A stretch of DNA of 49,975 nt from Defluviitaleaceae bacterium. Lineage in GTDB: Bacteria > Bacillota > Clostridia > Lachnospirales > UBA5962. Location: positions 1 to 49,975 of the forward strand of contig WRGD01000148.1 in assembly GCA_009787355.1 (NCBI GenBank), read 5' to 3'. Position 1 is the first letter of the stretch. Each line of letters starts with the position of its first letter. Of this stretch, positions 32,465-40,290 are shown piece after piece. The notes beneath the pieces are model-generated. The model worked only from the letters and a program-made list of their open reading frames with translations, was not told the DNA's origin and did no database searches. The translations under genes and the position numbers were made by a program.

Positions 32465-33694
32465 TTAACCTCCATAACCAGAGCCGTATCCGCTTCCACC
32501 ATATCCACGATAACCTCTGTACCTACTTCTTCTAATTCTACCACTACTAGTATAATTATATCCGTTTTTTTGGTCAATAATTTCAAGAACTTCTAAATAT
32601 TCTTTTTTGGAAAGATATCTAGTATTTCTATAGCCTTTATAAGCTCTTAATAAAAACATAAAAATAACAATAGGAATTCCAAAAACAATTAATCCGTATC
32701 CAGAAGAATACCCAGTAAAACTAGCAACTCCATAATACATAACATAAATAAAATAAATAATAGCATCTATAATAAATAGCCAAAAAAATACAGGTAATAA
32801 ATTCCTATTATCTTTAATTTTAAAGTAAGTTATAACACAAAGTACAGGTATTACAACAGCTATAACATCGGCAAGTGTTTCATCAAGCCAAAGATACGTA
32901 AGCCACGGTAATGTTGGTGTAGTCCATAAAAAAGGGGCCTGACGAACAGTAAATTGAGAAAATAAATTTACAAATGCTAAAATACTAAAAAGCATAATGA
33001 CAAATTTACCATTTTCAAATGCCATTATTTCATTTTGCAATTCAGAATCTACTTCTTTTCTTATTTTTGTTCCGTCGTATATTAAAATATCTAGACCTTT
33101 ATTCTTGTATTCTAATAATATATCTTCTAAATCTCTATTTAAATTTGTATTTGTGTATACAAATATTTTTTCTATTCCATGTTTTTTTAAATAATCTGTA
33201 CCTGGCAAATCATCTTTACCAATGCTATACCTATTGTCGTATAACTCATTTTTTATTATATTTGTTGTATTTATAGATATATTTCTATTAGAATCTAATA
33301 AAAAAGCAGGATTTGCATCTGAAGAAATTCTTGCCTCTAACAAATTTAAAGTGCCATTTTTAAGCGTGTTTATTATATTACTATTATCTATAACAGTTTT
33401 CTGATTTTCATCTAAATTTACACCATTATACAGCGGTATTGGTCTAAAGCCAAAATCCATAGCAAAAGAAAGTCCTTTTTTTATACTTCCCTCACTTGGT
33501 AAATCAATAATTACTATAGTATTTTTAGAGATAGATTCTATTTCAGAAATTACATCCATTTTTAATTTACTTAATTTCAATCTTTTTAAATCATAAGTTT
33601 TAGGTATATTTATAAAAAGAGATGGCTTTGTAAAACTAGTCCATATATTCGCATCTTCTTTTGCCCAAATTTTATACATTTCTTTTCCATCCAT
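32465..33694 (-). CDS. Unknown membrane protein with Gly/Tyr/Arg-rich tail
   Basis: 409 residues that I do not recognise as a known family. The first 225 residues look soluble and contain NTIVIIDLPSEGS followed by GLSFAMDFGFRPIPLYNG, and later FVYTNTNLN and IDILIYDGT-like strands. This could be an alpha/beta domain. Four or five membrane helices follow (about 228-350). The last 30 residues are basic and then Gly/Tyr-rich (RRSRYRGYRGYGG...). The ATG at 33694 sits 13 nt from GGAGG, a long spacing also seen for the next gene. It lies 33 nt after an ATP-grasp ligase gene and just upstream of the flippase, so a cell-envelope or ligase-partner role is possible. Confidence 0.65.
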   Translation of the reverse strand: MDGKEMYKIWAKEDANIWTSFTKPSLFINIPKTYDLKRLKLSKLKMDVISEIESISKNTIVIIDLPSEGSIKKGLSFAMDFGFRPIPLYNGVNLDENQKTVIDNSNIINTLKNGTLNLLEARISSDANPAFLLDSNRNISINTTNIIKNELYDNRYSIGKDDLPGTDYLKKHGIEKIFVYTNTNLNRDLEDILLEYKNKGLDILIYDGTKIRKEVDSELQNEIMAFENGKFVIMLFSILAFVNLFSQFTVRQAPFLWTTPTLPWLTYLWLDETLADVIAVVIPVLCVITYFKIKDNRNLLPVFFWLFIIDAIIYFIYVMYYGVASFTGYSSGYGLIVFGIPIVIFMFLLRAYKGYRNTRYLSKKEYLEVLEIIDQKNGYNYTSSGRIRRSRYRGYRGYGGSGYGSGYGG

Positions 33695-33727
33695 AAAATC
33701 ATTAATACCTCCTTTTAATTTTATAAA

Positions 33728-34882
33728 TTATAATTTTGATACTAATACAGGTATTTCACTAGCTGTTTTATCTATTTTTGGAGTTTTACTTGTTCTTGCG
33801 TACATTCCCGCAAAAACTCCATCTACAACAAAAACCCCGAGTGTTATATGTAAACCATCTGTAGGTACAGATGTAAACATTTTTTGCATAATCCATTGAT
33901 TTTTGAATGACCGGGCTGCTTTTTTTATTTTTTTATCCTCATCTAAAGAAACATCTATATTTATGCCTTCCCCTATTCTACCAAATGAAGGTTTTAAAAT
34001 ATAGTTATTATTTTTTAATATTTCATCATCTATCTCTTTTGTTGGCATTAAAAATGATTTCCATGTCGGTATATCAATATCTAAATTATTCCAAACTATT
34101 GGTAATCTTTTAGATTGTGTTAAAAGACAAATAGGATGATTAGCTTGTACTATATTTGGGTCGAAAAAAATATTAAAATCAGTTTTTTCAAACTCTAACC
34201 ATTCTACAGGAAAATATCTAACAATTGCAACTATATCTCTATTATTTTTCAGTTTATTATTTAATAAATTTGGATGTAAATAAGATGATGTATAATTCTT
34301 TTTATCCATCAAATCACCAATAAATTTCAAAATTTGATAATCTTCCAAACAAGAAGTATCGTGTAAATATACAATTTTACCAAATTTAATAGTTTTAGAT
34401 AATAAAGCATTTGTAAATATATTACCGAAATTTTCTGTAGGTATATAATCATTAAAATATTTATGTGCTAATATAGGTAATACGGAGGCTTCTGGATAAC
34501 CAGCTGGTACATCACTATTTACTTCCGATATTTTAAATCCTTCTGTTGTTGGGTGAAAATCAAAACGCATAAATCTCACATGTTTTTTAGGGTTATATTC
34601 ACAATTTGATATTTTATTTGCTATTTTTTTTGATATACCCATTTTTATAGCAAGGTTTATTTTATTTTTTAAAGCTTGTTCCATCAAAATAGTTTCATTG
34701 TAAAGTTTTATAGATGTAGATTTTAATAAATCTAATTGATTTTTTGTAAGTAGCACAACTTTGTTACTTATTGTAGATTGAATAGAATGTGTAAAATCCC
34801 ATTTATAAGACTCAAAAATAGCAGAAATTTTATAATCATAAAAATCTTTATATGGTATCTCAGTTAATTTTAAATTTATCAT
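33728..34882 (-). CDS. Glutathionylspermidine-synthase-like ATP-grasp ligase
   Basis: 384 residues. RFDFHPTTEGFKISEVNSD followed by PAGYPEAS matches the pre-ATP-grasp signature of the glutathionylspermidine synthase family. NNYILKPSFGRIGEGI is the ATP-grasp lysine strand and Gly loop, and late segments (QWIMQKMF, HITLGVFVVDGVFAGMYAR) fit the metal/ATP site. Such enzymes form an amide bond between a carboxylate and an amine with ATP. True glutathionylspermidine synthesis is unlikely in a Clostridium-type cell, so the substrate is open. No amidase domain is attached. AAAGGA precedes the ATG. Confidence 0.75.
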   Translation of the reverse strand: MINLKLTEIPYKDFYDYKISAIFESYKWDFTHSIQSTISNKVVLLTKNQLDLLKSTSIKLYNETILMEQALKNKINLAIKMGISKKIANKISNCEYNPKKHVRFMRFDFHPTTEGFKISEVNSDVPAGYPEASVLPILAHKYFNDYIPTENFGNIFTNALLSKTIKFGKIVYLHDTSCLEDYQILKFIGDLMDKKNYTSSYLHPNLLNNKLKNNRDIVAIVRYFPVEWLEFEKTDFNIFFDPNIVQANHPICLLTQSKRLPIVWNNLDIDIPTWKSFLMPTKEIDDEILKNNNYILKPSFGRIGEGINIDVSLDEDKKIKKAARSFKNQWIMQKMFTSVPTDGLHITLGVFVVDGVFAGMYARTSKTPKIDKTASEIPVLVSKL

Positions 34883-34916
34883 GTTGTCCTTTAAAAATAC
34901 TTTAGATAAAAACTAA

Positions 34917-34941
34917 GGAGGCTACCTAATAGGTAGCCTCC
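34917..34941. terminator. Strong GC-rich hairpin between csp and the ATP-grasp gene
   Basis: GGAGGCTACCT (34917-34927) pairs perfectly with AGGTAGCCTCC (34931-34941). It is the most stable hairpin noted in the window. T-rich bases follow on both sides, though without a pure T-run. It probably ends the csp transcript. Confidence 0.55.
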
Positions 34942-34974
34942 AAAGATTTTGTTATTTTATAATCATGTATTGCA

Positions 34975-35066
34975 TAGGTGATAGGCACGTGTACAATAGT
35001 AAAAAATGGTTAAATAAAACAGAAAAGTGTTTTTATTCTATTTTACTAAGTAGGTGGCAGGCACTT
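34975..35066. repeat. Two imperfect direct repeats with AGGTG..AGGCAC core
   Basis: TAGGTGATAGGCACGT (34975-34990) and TAGGTGGCAGGCACTT (35051-35066) agree at 13 of 16 positions and flank 60 bp of AT-rich DNA downstream of csp. The core recalls REP-type palindromes, but each copy lacks the second half. Confidence 0.45.
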
Positions 35067-35081
35067 ACATTTTGATTTTGA

Positions 35082-35282
35082 CTATAATCTAACTACGTTT
35101 TTGGCCTGTGGACCTTTTACACCCTGCTCTACTTCAAATTCAACATCTTGACCTTCGTCTAATGTTTTGAATCCTTCAGTAAGAATTGCAGAGAAATGTA
35201 CGAATACATCGTCTTCGCCATCAACAGAAATAAAACCAAAACCTTTTTCTGCATTAAACCATTTTACCTTGCCTGTTTTCAT
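35082..35282 (-). CDS. Cold-shock protein, CspA family
   Basis: 66 residues, one cold-shock domain of usual length. RNP1 is KGFGFIS and RNP2 is DVFVHFSAI. It binds single-stranded RNA/DNA and acts as an RNA chaperone. GGAGG lies 7 nt upstream of the ATG. The 5' leader is about 40 nt from the promoter at 35330-35358, which is shorter than the long thermosensor leader of Escherichia coli cspA. Confidence 0.95.
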   Translation of the reverse strand: MKTGKVKWFNAEKGFGFISVDGEDDVFVHFSAILTEGFKTLDEGQDVEFEVEQGVKGPQAKNVVRL

Positions 35283-35329
35283 TGAGTGTTTCCTCCTACA
35301 TGGTACTAAAAAAATTATTTTCGTACTCT

Positions 35330-35358
35330 ATCCTAACATGAATTACCAGATATGTCAA
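35330..35358 (-). promoter_or_regulatory. Promoter of the cold-shock gene
   Basis: TTGACA (35358-35353), 17 nt, TAGGAT (35335-35330) on the minus strand, about 48 nt upstream of the start codon. Confidence 0.6.
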
Positions 35359-35503
35359 CACAATTATGAGAGAATATTTCAAATAATCCGAATGATATTT
35401 ATGGTAAAAAAACTGTATATATATGTATATTTTCGGCAATAATTTATCAAAAGAACAATAAAATTATAAGGCTTTTGATAAATAAAAACAACAGGTGATG
35501 CGA

Positions 35504-36058
35504 ATGAAAAAATATACAATAATTTTTGCAAGTATTTGTATTTTGGTAGGTGGATTTACTGCATATATGGCACGTGCATTTTTGCACAGTCCAGAACAAA
35601 TGGTAAAAATTTATACAAATCAAACAAATTATGATTATCAAAATTTGATTACACAATATGAAGCATTACTTGCAAATGCAAGGATTATATACAAAACTTT
35701 AGATATACGAACAGGAGATTTAACCGTTACAGAAAATCTTATACCAAATTTTATGGTTAATAGAACAAAAGACGAACTACAAAATATTTTCACAAATTGG
35801 GAAATATTAAATTTTACAGAAAATGATATAACAATAAAACGAATAATAGAAACTCTACCAGAAGCAGAATATACACTTTCTATAAATGAAGAATTTATAG
35901 TAATATTTATAGGTACAAAAGAGGATAACAATATTTTAGAAATAACAACAATGACATATGACCATTTACCCTCAGCAGACATAGAAATATTAGAAAGAGG
36001 TATACCATTAGCTAATAGAGATGAATTAATACGTAGACTTGAGGATTTTAGCTCTTAG
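35504..36058 (+). CDS. Membrane-anchored protein with BofC-like C-terminal domain
   Basis: 184 residues: an N-terminal membrane anchor (about 3-24), then an extracytoplasmic part. The C-terminal 60 residues (EFIVIFIG, YDHLPSADIEILERGIPLANRDELIRRLEDFSS) have the pattern of the BofC C-terminal domain, including the final L-E-x-F/Y-S-S. BofC of Bacillus controls SpoIVB and the sigma-K checkpoint; in Clostridia the role is unclear. The middle domain differs from Bacillus BofC. AGGTGA 6 nt before the ATG at 35504 supports this start; ATG at 35498 is possible. Confidence 0.6.
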   Translation: MKKYTIIFASICILVGGFTAYMARAFLHSPEQMVKIYTNQTNYDYQNLITQYEALLANARIIYKTLDIRTGDLTVTENLIPNFMVNRTKDELQNIFTNWEILNFTENDITIKRIIETLPEAEYTLSINEEFIVIFIGTKEDNNILEITTMTYDHLPSADIEILERGIPLANRDELIRRLEDFSS

Positions 36059-36098
36059 TGTGAAAAATATATGTTTAGACACTAAAAAGCTATTGCTA

Positions 36099-36131
36099 TT
36101 ATACTTATCATTTGAGTAATGATAAGTATAA
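36099..36131. terminator. Hairpin between convergent genes
   Basis: A perfect 13-bp AT-rich stem (36099-36111 with 36119-36131) between the BofC-like gene and the Lon-like protease gene. There is no clear T-run on either side, so termination is likely but not certain. Confidence 0.45.
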
Positions 36132-36139
36132 ACTAAAAC

Positions 36140-38509
36140 TTATAAAAAAGTGTCTCTTTTCTCTAAATTACTATAGAAATCAAGTCTCTCTTGCACTTTA
36201 TTATGAATATCTATAGCTGTAAAATCTGTCAGTATCTCAAGCCCTTCATCTACTGTAGATATAGCATAAATATGAAATTCACTATTTTTTACAGCTTCTA
36301 TTACTTCATCTTTCAAAACCAAATCTACCATATTTTGCAATGGTATTATTACACCTTGTTTTCCTGTTAAATTTCTTTTTTTACAAATATCAAAAAAACC
36401 TTCTATTTTTTCTGTAACACCACCTATAGCTTGTATTTCTCCAAACTGATTCATACTACCTGTTACAGCTATTTCTTGAGATAATGGTATTTTAGAAATA
36501 CTGCTAATAATAGCAAATAGCTCTGTACTAGAGGCACTATCTCCATCTATCCCCGAATAACTTTGTTCAAAACTAATACGCACAGATATAGATAATGGAT
36601 ATTTTTTTGCATACATATTACCCAAATATCCAGAAATAATATGCACACCTTTGTCATGTACCTTTCCACTTAATTTCGATTCTTTTTCTATATTTATAAC
36701 ACCAGATTTTCCTGCATAGCTTGTTGCCGTTATTTTTACTGGTTTGCCAAAAGCATATTCATCTAAATCTATTACAGCTAGTCCGTTTATTTGTCCTATT
36801 TTTTCACCCGTTGTATCTATCATTATAATATTTTCGTCTATATGACTTGTTAATTTTTCTTCATATAAACTATTTATATAATATCTATATTCTATTGCTT
36901 TTTTTACATGAATTTCATGAATTTTATCATTATTTTCTATTTTTGCAAATGAAAAAGATTCTTCTAGTAATTCATCTATCAGCATTAAATTTGTTGTTAG
37001 TTTATCTTTTCTACCAGAAAGCTTTATTACATAATTGATTATAAGAACTTTTGCATCTTTTTCAAAAAAAACATCTTTTTTCTTAGAAAAATTTTCTATA
37101 TACTTCAAAACAGAATATATGTTTTGAGTATTTGCATTTATTTCATAATCAAAATCGGCACGTATTTTAAACATTTTTTTAAAATCGTCTATTTGTGTAC
37201 TTAGTATATCATAAAGATAAAAATCACCTAAAAGTATTATTTTTACATTCAAATTTTTTATTTTTTCTGGATTTATTGTGTTTATAGAAATAGATTGAAA
37301 TTCTTTCAAAGGTTCTATAACAACTTCCTTTGTTTTTAAAAATTTAAACAAACCCTCCATAATAAAAACATTTAAATCTGTAGCTTCTAAAATAAGATAT
37401 CCGCCATTTGCTTTGTGAATAAAACCAGATAATATTTTTGTAAAATTTGTTGTTAAATTTCCATGCTCACTATCATATTCTATTTCACCAAACATAGATT
37501 GGTATGTCAAATTATGACTTAATATTACAGGAGAGCCTTTTGTATTGCTATTATCTACAAAAAGATTTACACCATACTTTAAAAGTGGGTCTTCTATCTC
37601 TTTTTTAGAATTCCAAGGAATAAGAGAGCTTAATTCATCTTCATTATAGTTTTCCGGGATAAAATCTCCGAAATTATCTAGTATATCTTCTTTCAAGTCT
37701 TTTATATAATCTAAAACTTTTGGATTATCTATATATTTTTCTATAAATTTATTAGTTATTTTTCCAACCAAAAACAAAATTTTTAAAAACTCCATATCTT
37801 GAGTTTCTTCTTTTGTTAAATTATCTATTTCACGGATTAAATTCATAGCTTGATGTACATTTTCCTGCAAATTCCCGCTTTTTTCCATTATAGATTCTTT
37901 CTTATCATCTTCAAGATTGTTGTACTCTTCTTCCGTTATTATTATACCATCTACTATTGGCATAAAATATATACCTGTTCCTGTTGTTTTAACACCAAAG
38001 TCGTGTTTTTTTGCTTCTTTAGATATATGTTTTATTATTTCTTCTCTTTTTTTGTTATATTCTTTTGATATAGATGTTTTACTTTCTTCAAAATCTTGCC
38101 CGAGTATTGTTTTTGGTATTTCAAATAAAAGCTCTTCTATTAAATTTTCTATATCTTTTTTTAATTCTTTTCCAAGACCTGCCTTTGTTTTAATAAAAAT
38201 AGGCTCTTTGGGGTTTTTGAAGTTGTAAACATAACACAAATCTTCTGGAGTATTCTTTGTTTTTGCTATTTCATGTATATATTTCTTTGCCACGTCAAGC
38301 TTACCAAAACCCAAATCACCTGCTAAATATATATTGTATCCATCTGAATCTATGTTTAGCCCCAATTTTAAAGCAGCTATAGCACGACTTTGAAAATTAT
38401 CTAAATAGTCCATATTTTCTATTTCTTTATAATTTTCATCATAGAATTTATTAACTATTTCTTCTATATCAAAATTTTTAAGTTCTGTATATTTAAGTTT
38501 TCTTGCCAT
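36140..38509 (-). CDS. LonB-like AAA+ protease with altered Walker A
   Basis: 789 residues of the ATP-binding Lon-family (S16) group found beside canonical Lon in Firmicutes. The P-loop is AGDLGFGK at 63-70 followed by L71, where a Thr or Ser is normal. A long helical insertion (about 125-270) precedes the Walker B-like ANGGYLILEATDL. The C-terminal protease domain has catalytic S658 in GIDGDSASSTE and K701 in GGVTEKIEG. The proteolytic dyad is thus intact, while nucleotide binding may be changed. There is no membrane helix as in archaeal LonB. It is the last gene after tsaE and the tsaB-rimI fusion; AGAGG precedes the ATG. Confidence 0.85.
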   Translation of the reverse strand: MARKLKYTELKNFDIEEIVNKFYDENYKEIENMDYLDNFQSRAIAALKLGLNIDSDGYNIYLAGDLGFGKLDVAKKYIHEIAKTKNTPEDLCYVYNFKNPKEPIFIKTKAGLGKELKKDIENLIEELLFEIPKTILGQDFEESKTSISKEYNKKREEIIKHISKEAKKHDFGVKTTGTGIYFMPIVDGIIITEEEYNNLEDDKKESIMEKSGNLQENVHQAMNLIREIDNLTKEETQDMEFLKILFLVGKITNKFIEKYIDNPKVLDYIKDLKEDILDNFGDFIPENYNEDELSSLIPWNSKKEIEDPLLKYGVNLFVDNSNTKGSPVILSHNLTYQSMFGEIEYDSEHGNLTTNFTKILSGFIHKANGGYLILEATDLNVFIMEGLFKFLKTKEVVIEPLKEFQSISINTINPEKIKNLNVKIILLGDFYLYDILSTQIDDFKKMFKIRADFDYEINANTQNIYSVLKYIENFSKKKDVFFEKDAKVLIINYVIKLSGRKDKLTTNLMLIDELLEESFSFAKIENNDKIHEIHVKKAIEYRYYINSLYEEKLTSHIDENIIMIDTTGEKIGQINGLAVIDLDEYAFGKPVKITATSYAGKSGVINIEKESKLSGKVHDKGVHIISGYLGNMYAKKYPLSISVRISFEQSYSGIDGDSASSTELFAIISSISKIPLSQEIAVTGSMNQFGEIQAIGGVTEKIEGFFDICKKRNLTGKQGVIIPLQNMVDLVLKDEVIEAVKNSEFHIYAISTVDEGLEILTDFTAIDIHNKVQERLDFYSNLEKRDTFL

Positions 38510-38550
38510 CGGAACCTCTAGGTATTATATTTTTGTTACTAGTTTAATCA

Positions 38551-39696
38551 TTATTTCAATTTTTTCATCATTACTATAGCATCCTCGGTTGGATTTTTAT
38601 AATAATTTTCTCTTATTCTACTTTTAGTAAAGTCTAATTTTTCGTATAAATTTCTTGCTACTATGTTACTCAACCTTACTTCTAAAAAAACAGAAGAGAT
38701 ATTTTTTGAAATAGCTATTTTTTGAATTTCTAAAATAAGTTTTAACGCTGTCCCCTCTCCCCTATGTTCTGGTAATACTGCTAAATTTACTATATCACAA
38801 CTATCTGTCATTTGCCACATTCCACAAACTCCTATTACTTTTTTATCCTTTTTCGCTATCAAATATATTGTAAAATTACTTTTTATATCTTTTATTAAAT
38901 TTTCTCTGGAAAAAGAGTCATCTATACAAGTATTTAAAATATTGAACACATCTTCAAAATATTTATCTTCAAATTCACAAATTTTCACTTTAGATATTTC
39001 TCTTACAGCCTGTGGTTTTCTTATGTACATAGGCTCTATATCATCATAATTTTTATCTTTATAAAGTGTTGAAACAATACCAAGACTAAAAGCACTTTGA
39101 AAAACCATTTTTGACAAAATAGTATCAAAATCTTGTAAATATTTCTTATAAACTAATACCCCATCACCTACAAAAATAGCATTTTCAAAATTATATTTTT
39201 CCATTATTTCTTTTATATTCGATACACATTTTTCTATGTCTGTAACTAAATATTCACTAATACGATAAAAATCCAAATAATTTTTTTCTTTTTTATAAAA
39301 ATTAACTGCTATTTCTTCATTTCTAGTAAAATAAGATGTATAAACTAAATTTCGCCTAGCATTAATAATCGGTACAATTATACTCTTTTTGTCTAAAACA
39401 TTATATGCTACCACACTTAAAGTAGGTACTTGTACAATTGGTATACCCCAACCATACGACAAAGCACAGGCAGTAGACAAGGCAATACGAATACCAGTAA
39501 AAGAACCTGGTCCTGTAGATACTGCTATTTTTTCTGGTTTTATATTCGTATTATTTAATATAATATCTATCATTTTCATTAAATTTTGTGAATTACTAAG
39601 ACCATTATTCAAAGTATATTCGGCTATCAAATTACAATTTTGCAGTATACCTACAGAACAAATATTATTAGACGCTTCTATTGCTAAAATATTCAT
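38551..39696 (-). CDS. tsaB: TsaB-RimI fusion: t6A biosynthesis protein joined to N-acetyltransferase
   Basis: 381 residues. The first 230 or so are TsaB: MNILAIEASNNICSVGI, HS-like region GLSNSQNLM, and STGPGSFTGIRIALSTA, the partner that helps TsaD and TsaE make threonylcarbamoyl-adenosine-37 in tRNA. From about 235 on there is a GNAT domain of RimI type: VNLAVLPEHRGEGTALKLI is the acetyl-CoA loop, followed by SVFLEVRLSNIVARNLYEKLDF. RimI acetylates the N-terminus of ribosomal protein S18. In many genomes tsaB and rimI are neighbours; here they are one frame. The start overlaps tsaE by 29 bp. No tsaD is seen in this window. Confidence 0.9.
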   Translation of the reverse strand: MNILAIEASNNICSVGILQNCNLIAEYTLNNGLSNSQNLMKMIDIILNNTNIKPEKIAVSTGPGSFTGIRIALSTACALSYGWGIPIVQVPTLSVVAYNVLDKKSIIVPIINARRNLVYTSYFTRNEEIAVNFYKKEKNYLDFYRISEYLVTDIEKCVSNIKEIMEKYNFENAIFVGDGVLVYKKYLQDFDTILSKMVFQSAFSLGIVSTLYKDKNYDDIEPMYIRKPQAVREISKVKICEFEDKYFEDVFNILNTCIDDSFSRENLIKDIKSNFTIYLIAKKDKKVIGVCGMWQMTDSCDIVNLAVLPEHRGEGTALKLILEIQKIAISKNISSVFLEVRLSNIVARNLYEKLDFTKSRIRENYYKNPTEDAIVMMKKLK

Positions 39697-40123
39697 ATTT
39701 TACAATCACCTTTACTAATCTAAAATTTTCTCCTTTTATTTCATCTTTTTCTATGTTTATTTCTATATACTTATCAGATATAATATCCTTTGCATATTCT
39801 CCCCATTCTATAAGACATATACCGTTACCAAAAAAATATTCTTCAAAACCTTGCTCGTATATATCATTTTGGATTCTATATAGATCAAAATGATATAATG
39901 GTAATTTACCCTTGTATATATTCAAAATATTAAATGTTGGGCTTGTTATATTTTCATCTATTCCAAGACCAATTGCAAATCCTTTAGAAAAAATAGTTTT
40001 ACCAGCTCCTAAATCACCATTTAAAATATATATATCTTGTGGTTTTGCTAAATTACCTATTTTTTTAGCTATTTCTACTGTATCTTCCACCGAAAATGAT
40101 TCGTATTTTTCTATTTTTTCCAT
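39668..40123 (-). CDS. tsaE: tRNA t6A biosynthesis ATPase TsaE
   Basis: 151 residues with the Walker A ILNGDLGAGKT, the SPTF segment, HFDLYRI and IEWGE, all standard for TsaE. It drives the TsaB-TsaD complex that forms t6A37 in ANN-reading tRNAs. It is first in the minus-strand operon tsaE, tsaB-rimI, LonB-like, with GGAG upstream. It is divergent from lon, 168 bp away. Confidence 0.93.
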   Translation of the reverse strand: MEKIEKYESFSVEDTVEIAKKIGNLAKPQDIYILNGDLGAGKTIFSKGFAIGLGIDENITSPTFNILNIYKGKLPLYHFDLYRIQNDIYEQGFEEYFFGNGICLIEWGEYAKDIISDKYIEINIEKDEIKGENFRLVKVIVKYEYFSNRSV

Positions 40124-40200
40124 AAAAATCGCTCCATATTTAAAATGATTTTTTAATTATATCACATTTCAATAATAATAAATAATATACTTTATTGAGC

Positions 40201-40256
40201 TGATACATGACCCAAAATAACATTGCTTTGACAATTTCAAATTAAAAACTTATAAT
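40201..40256 (+). promoter_or_regulatory. lon: Consensus promoter of lon with upstream TGATACATGACC motif
   Basis: TTGACA (40228-40233), exactly 17 nt, TATAAT (40251-40256): a perfect sigma-A promoter, 34 nt before the start codon. TGATACATGACC at 40201-40212 ends 15 nt before the -35, as at 20601. No CIRCE (HrcA) or CtsR-type direct repeat is seen. Confidence 0.75.
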
Positions 40257-40290
40257 TTACATAGAAAAATATCAACGCATAGGAGAAAGT

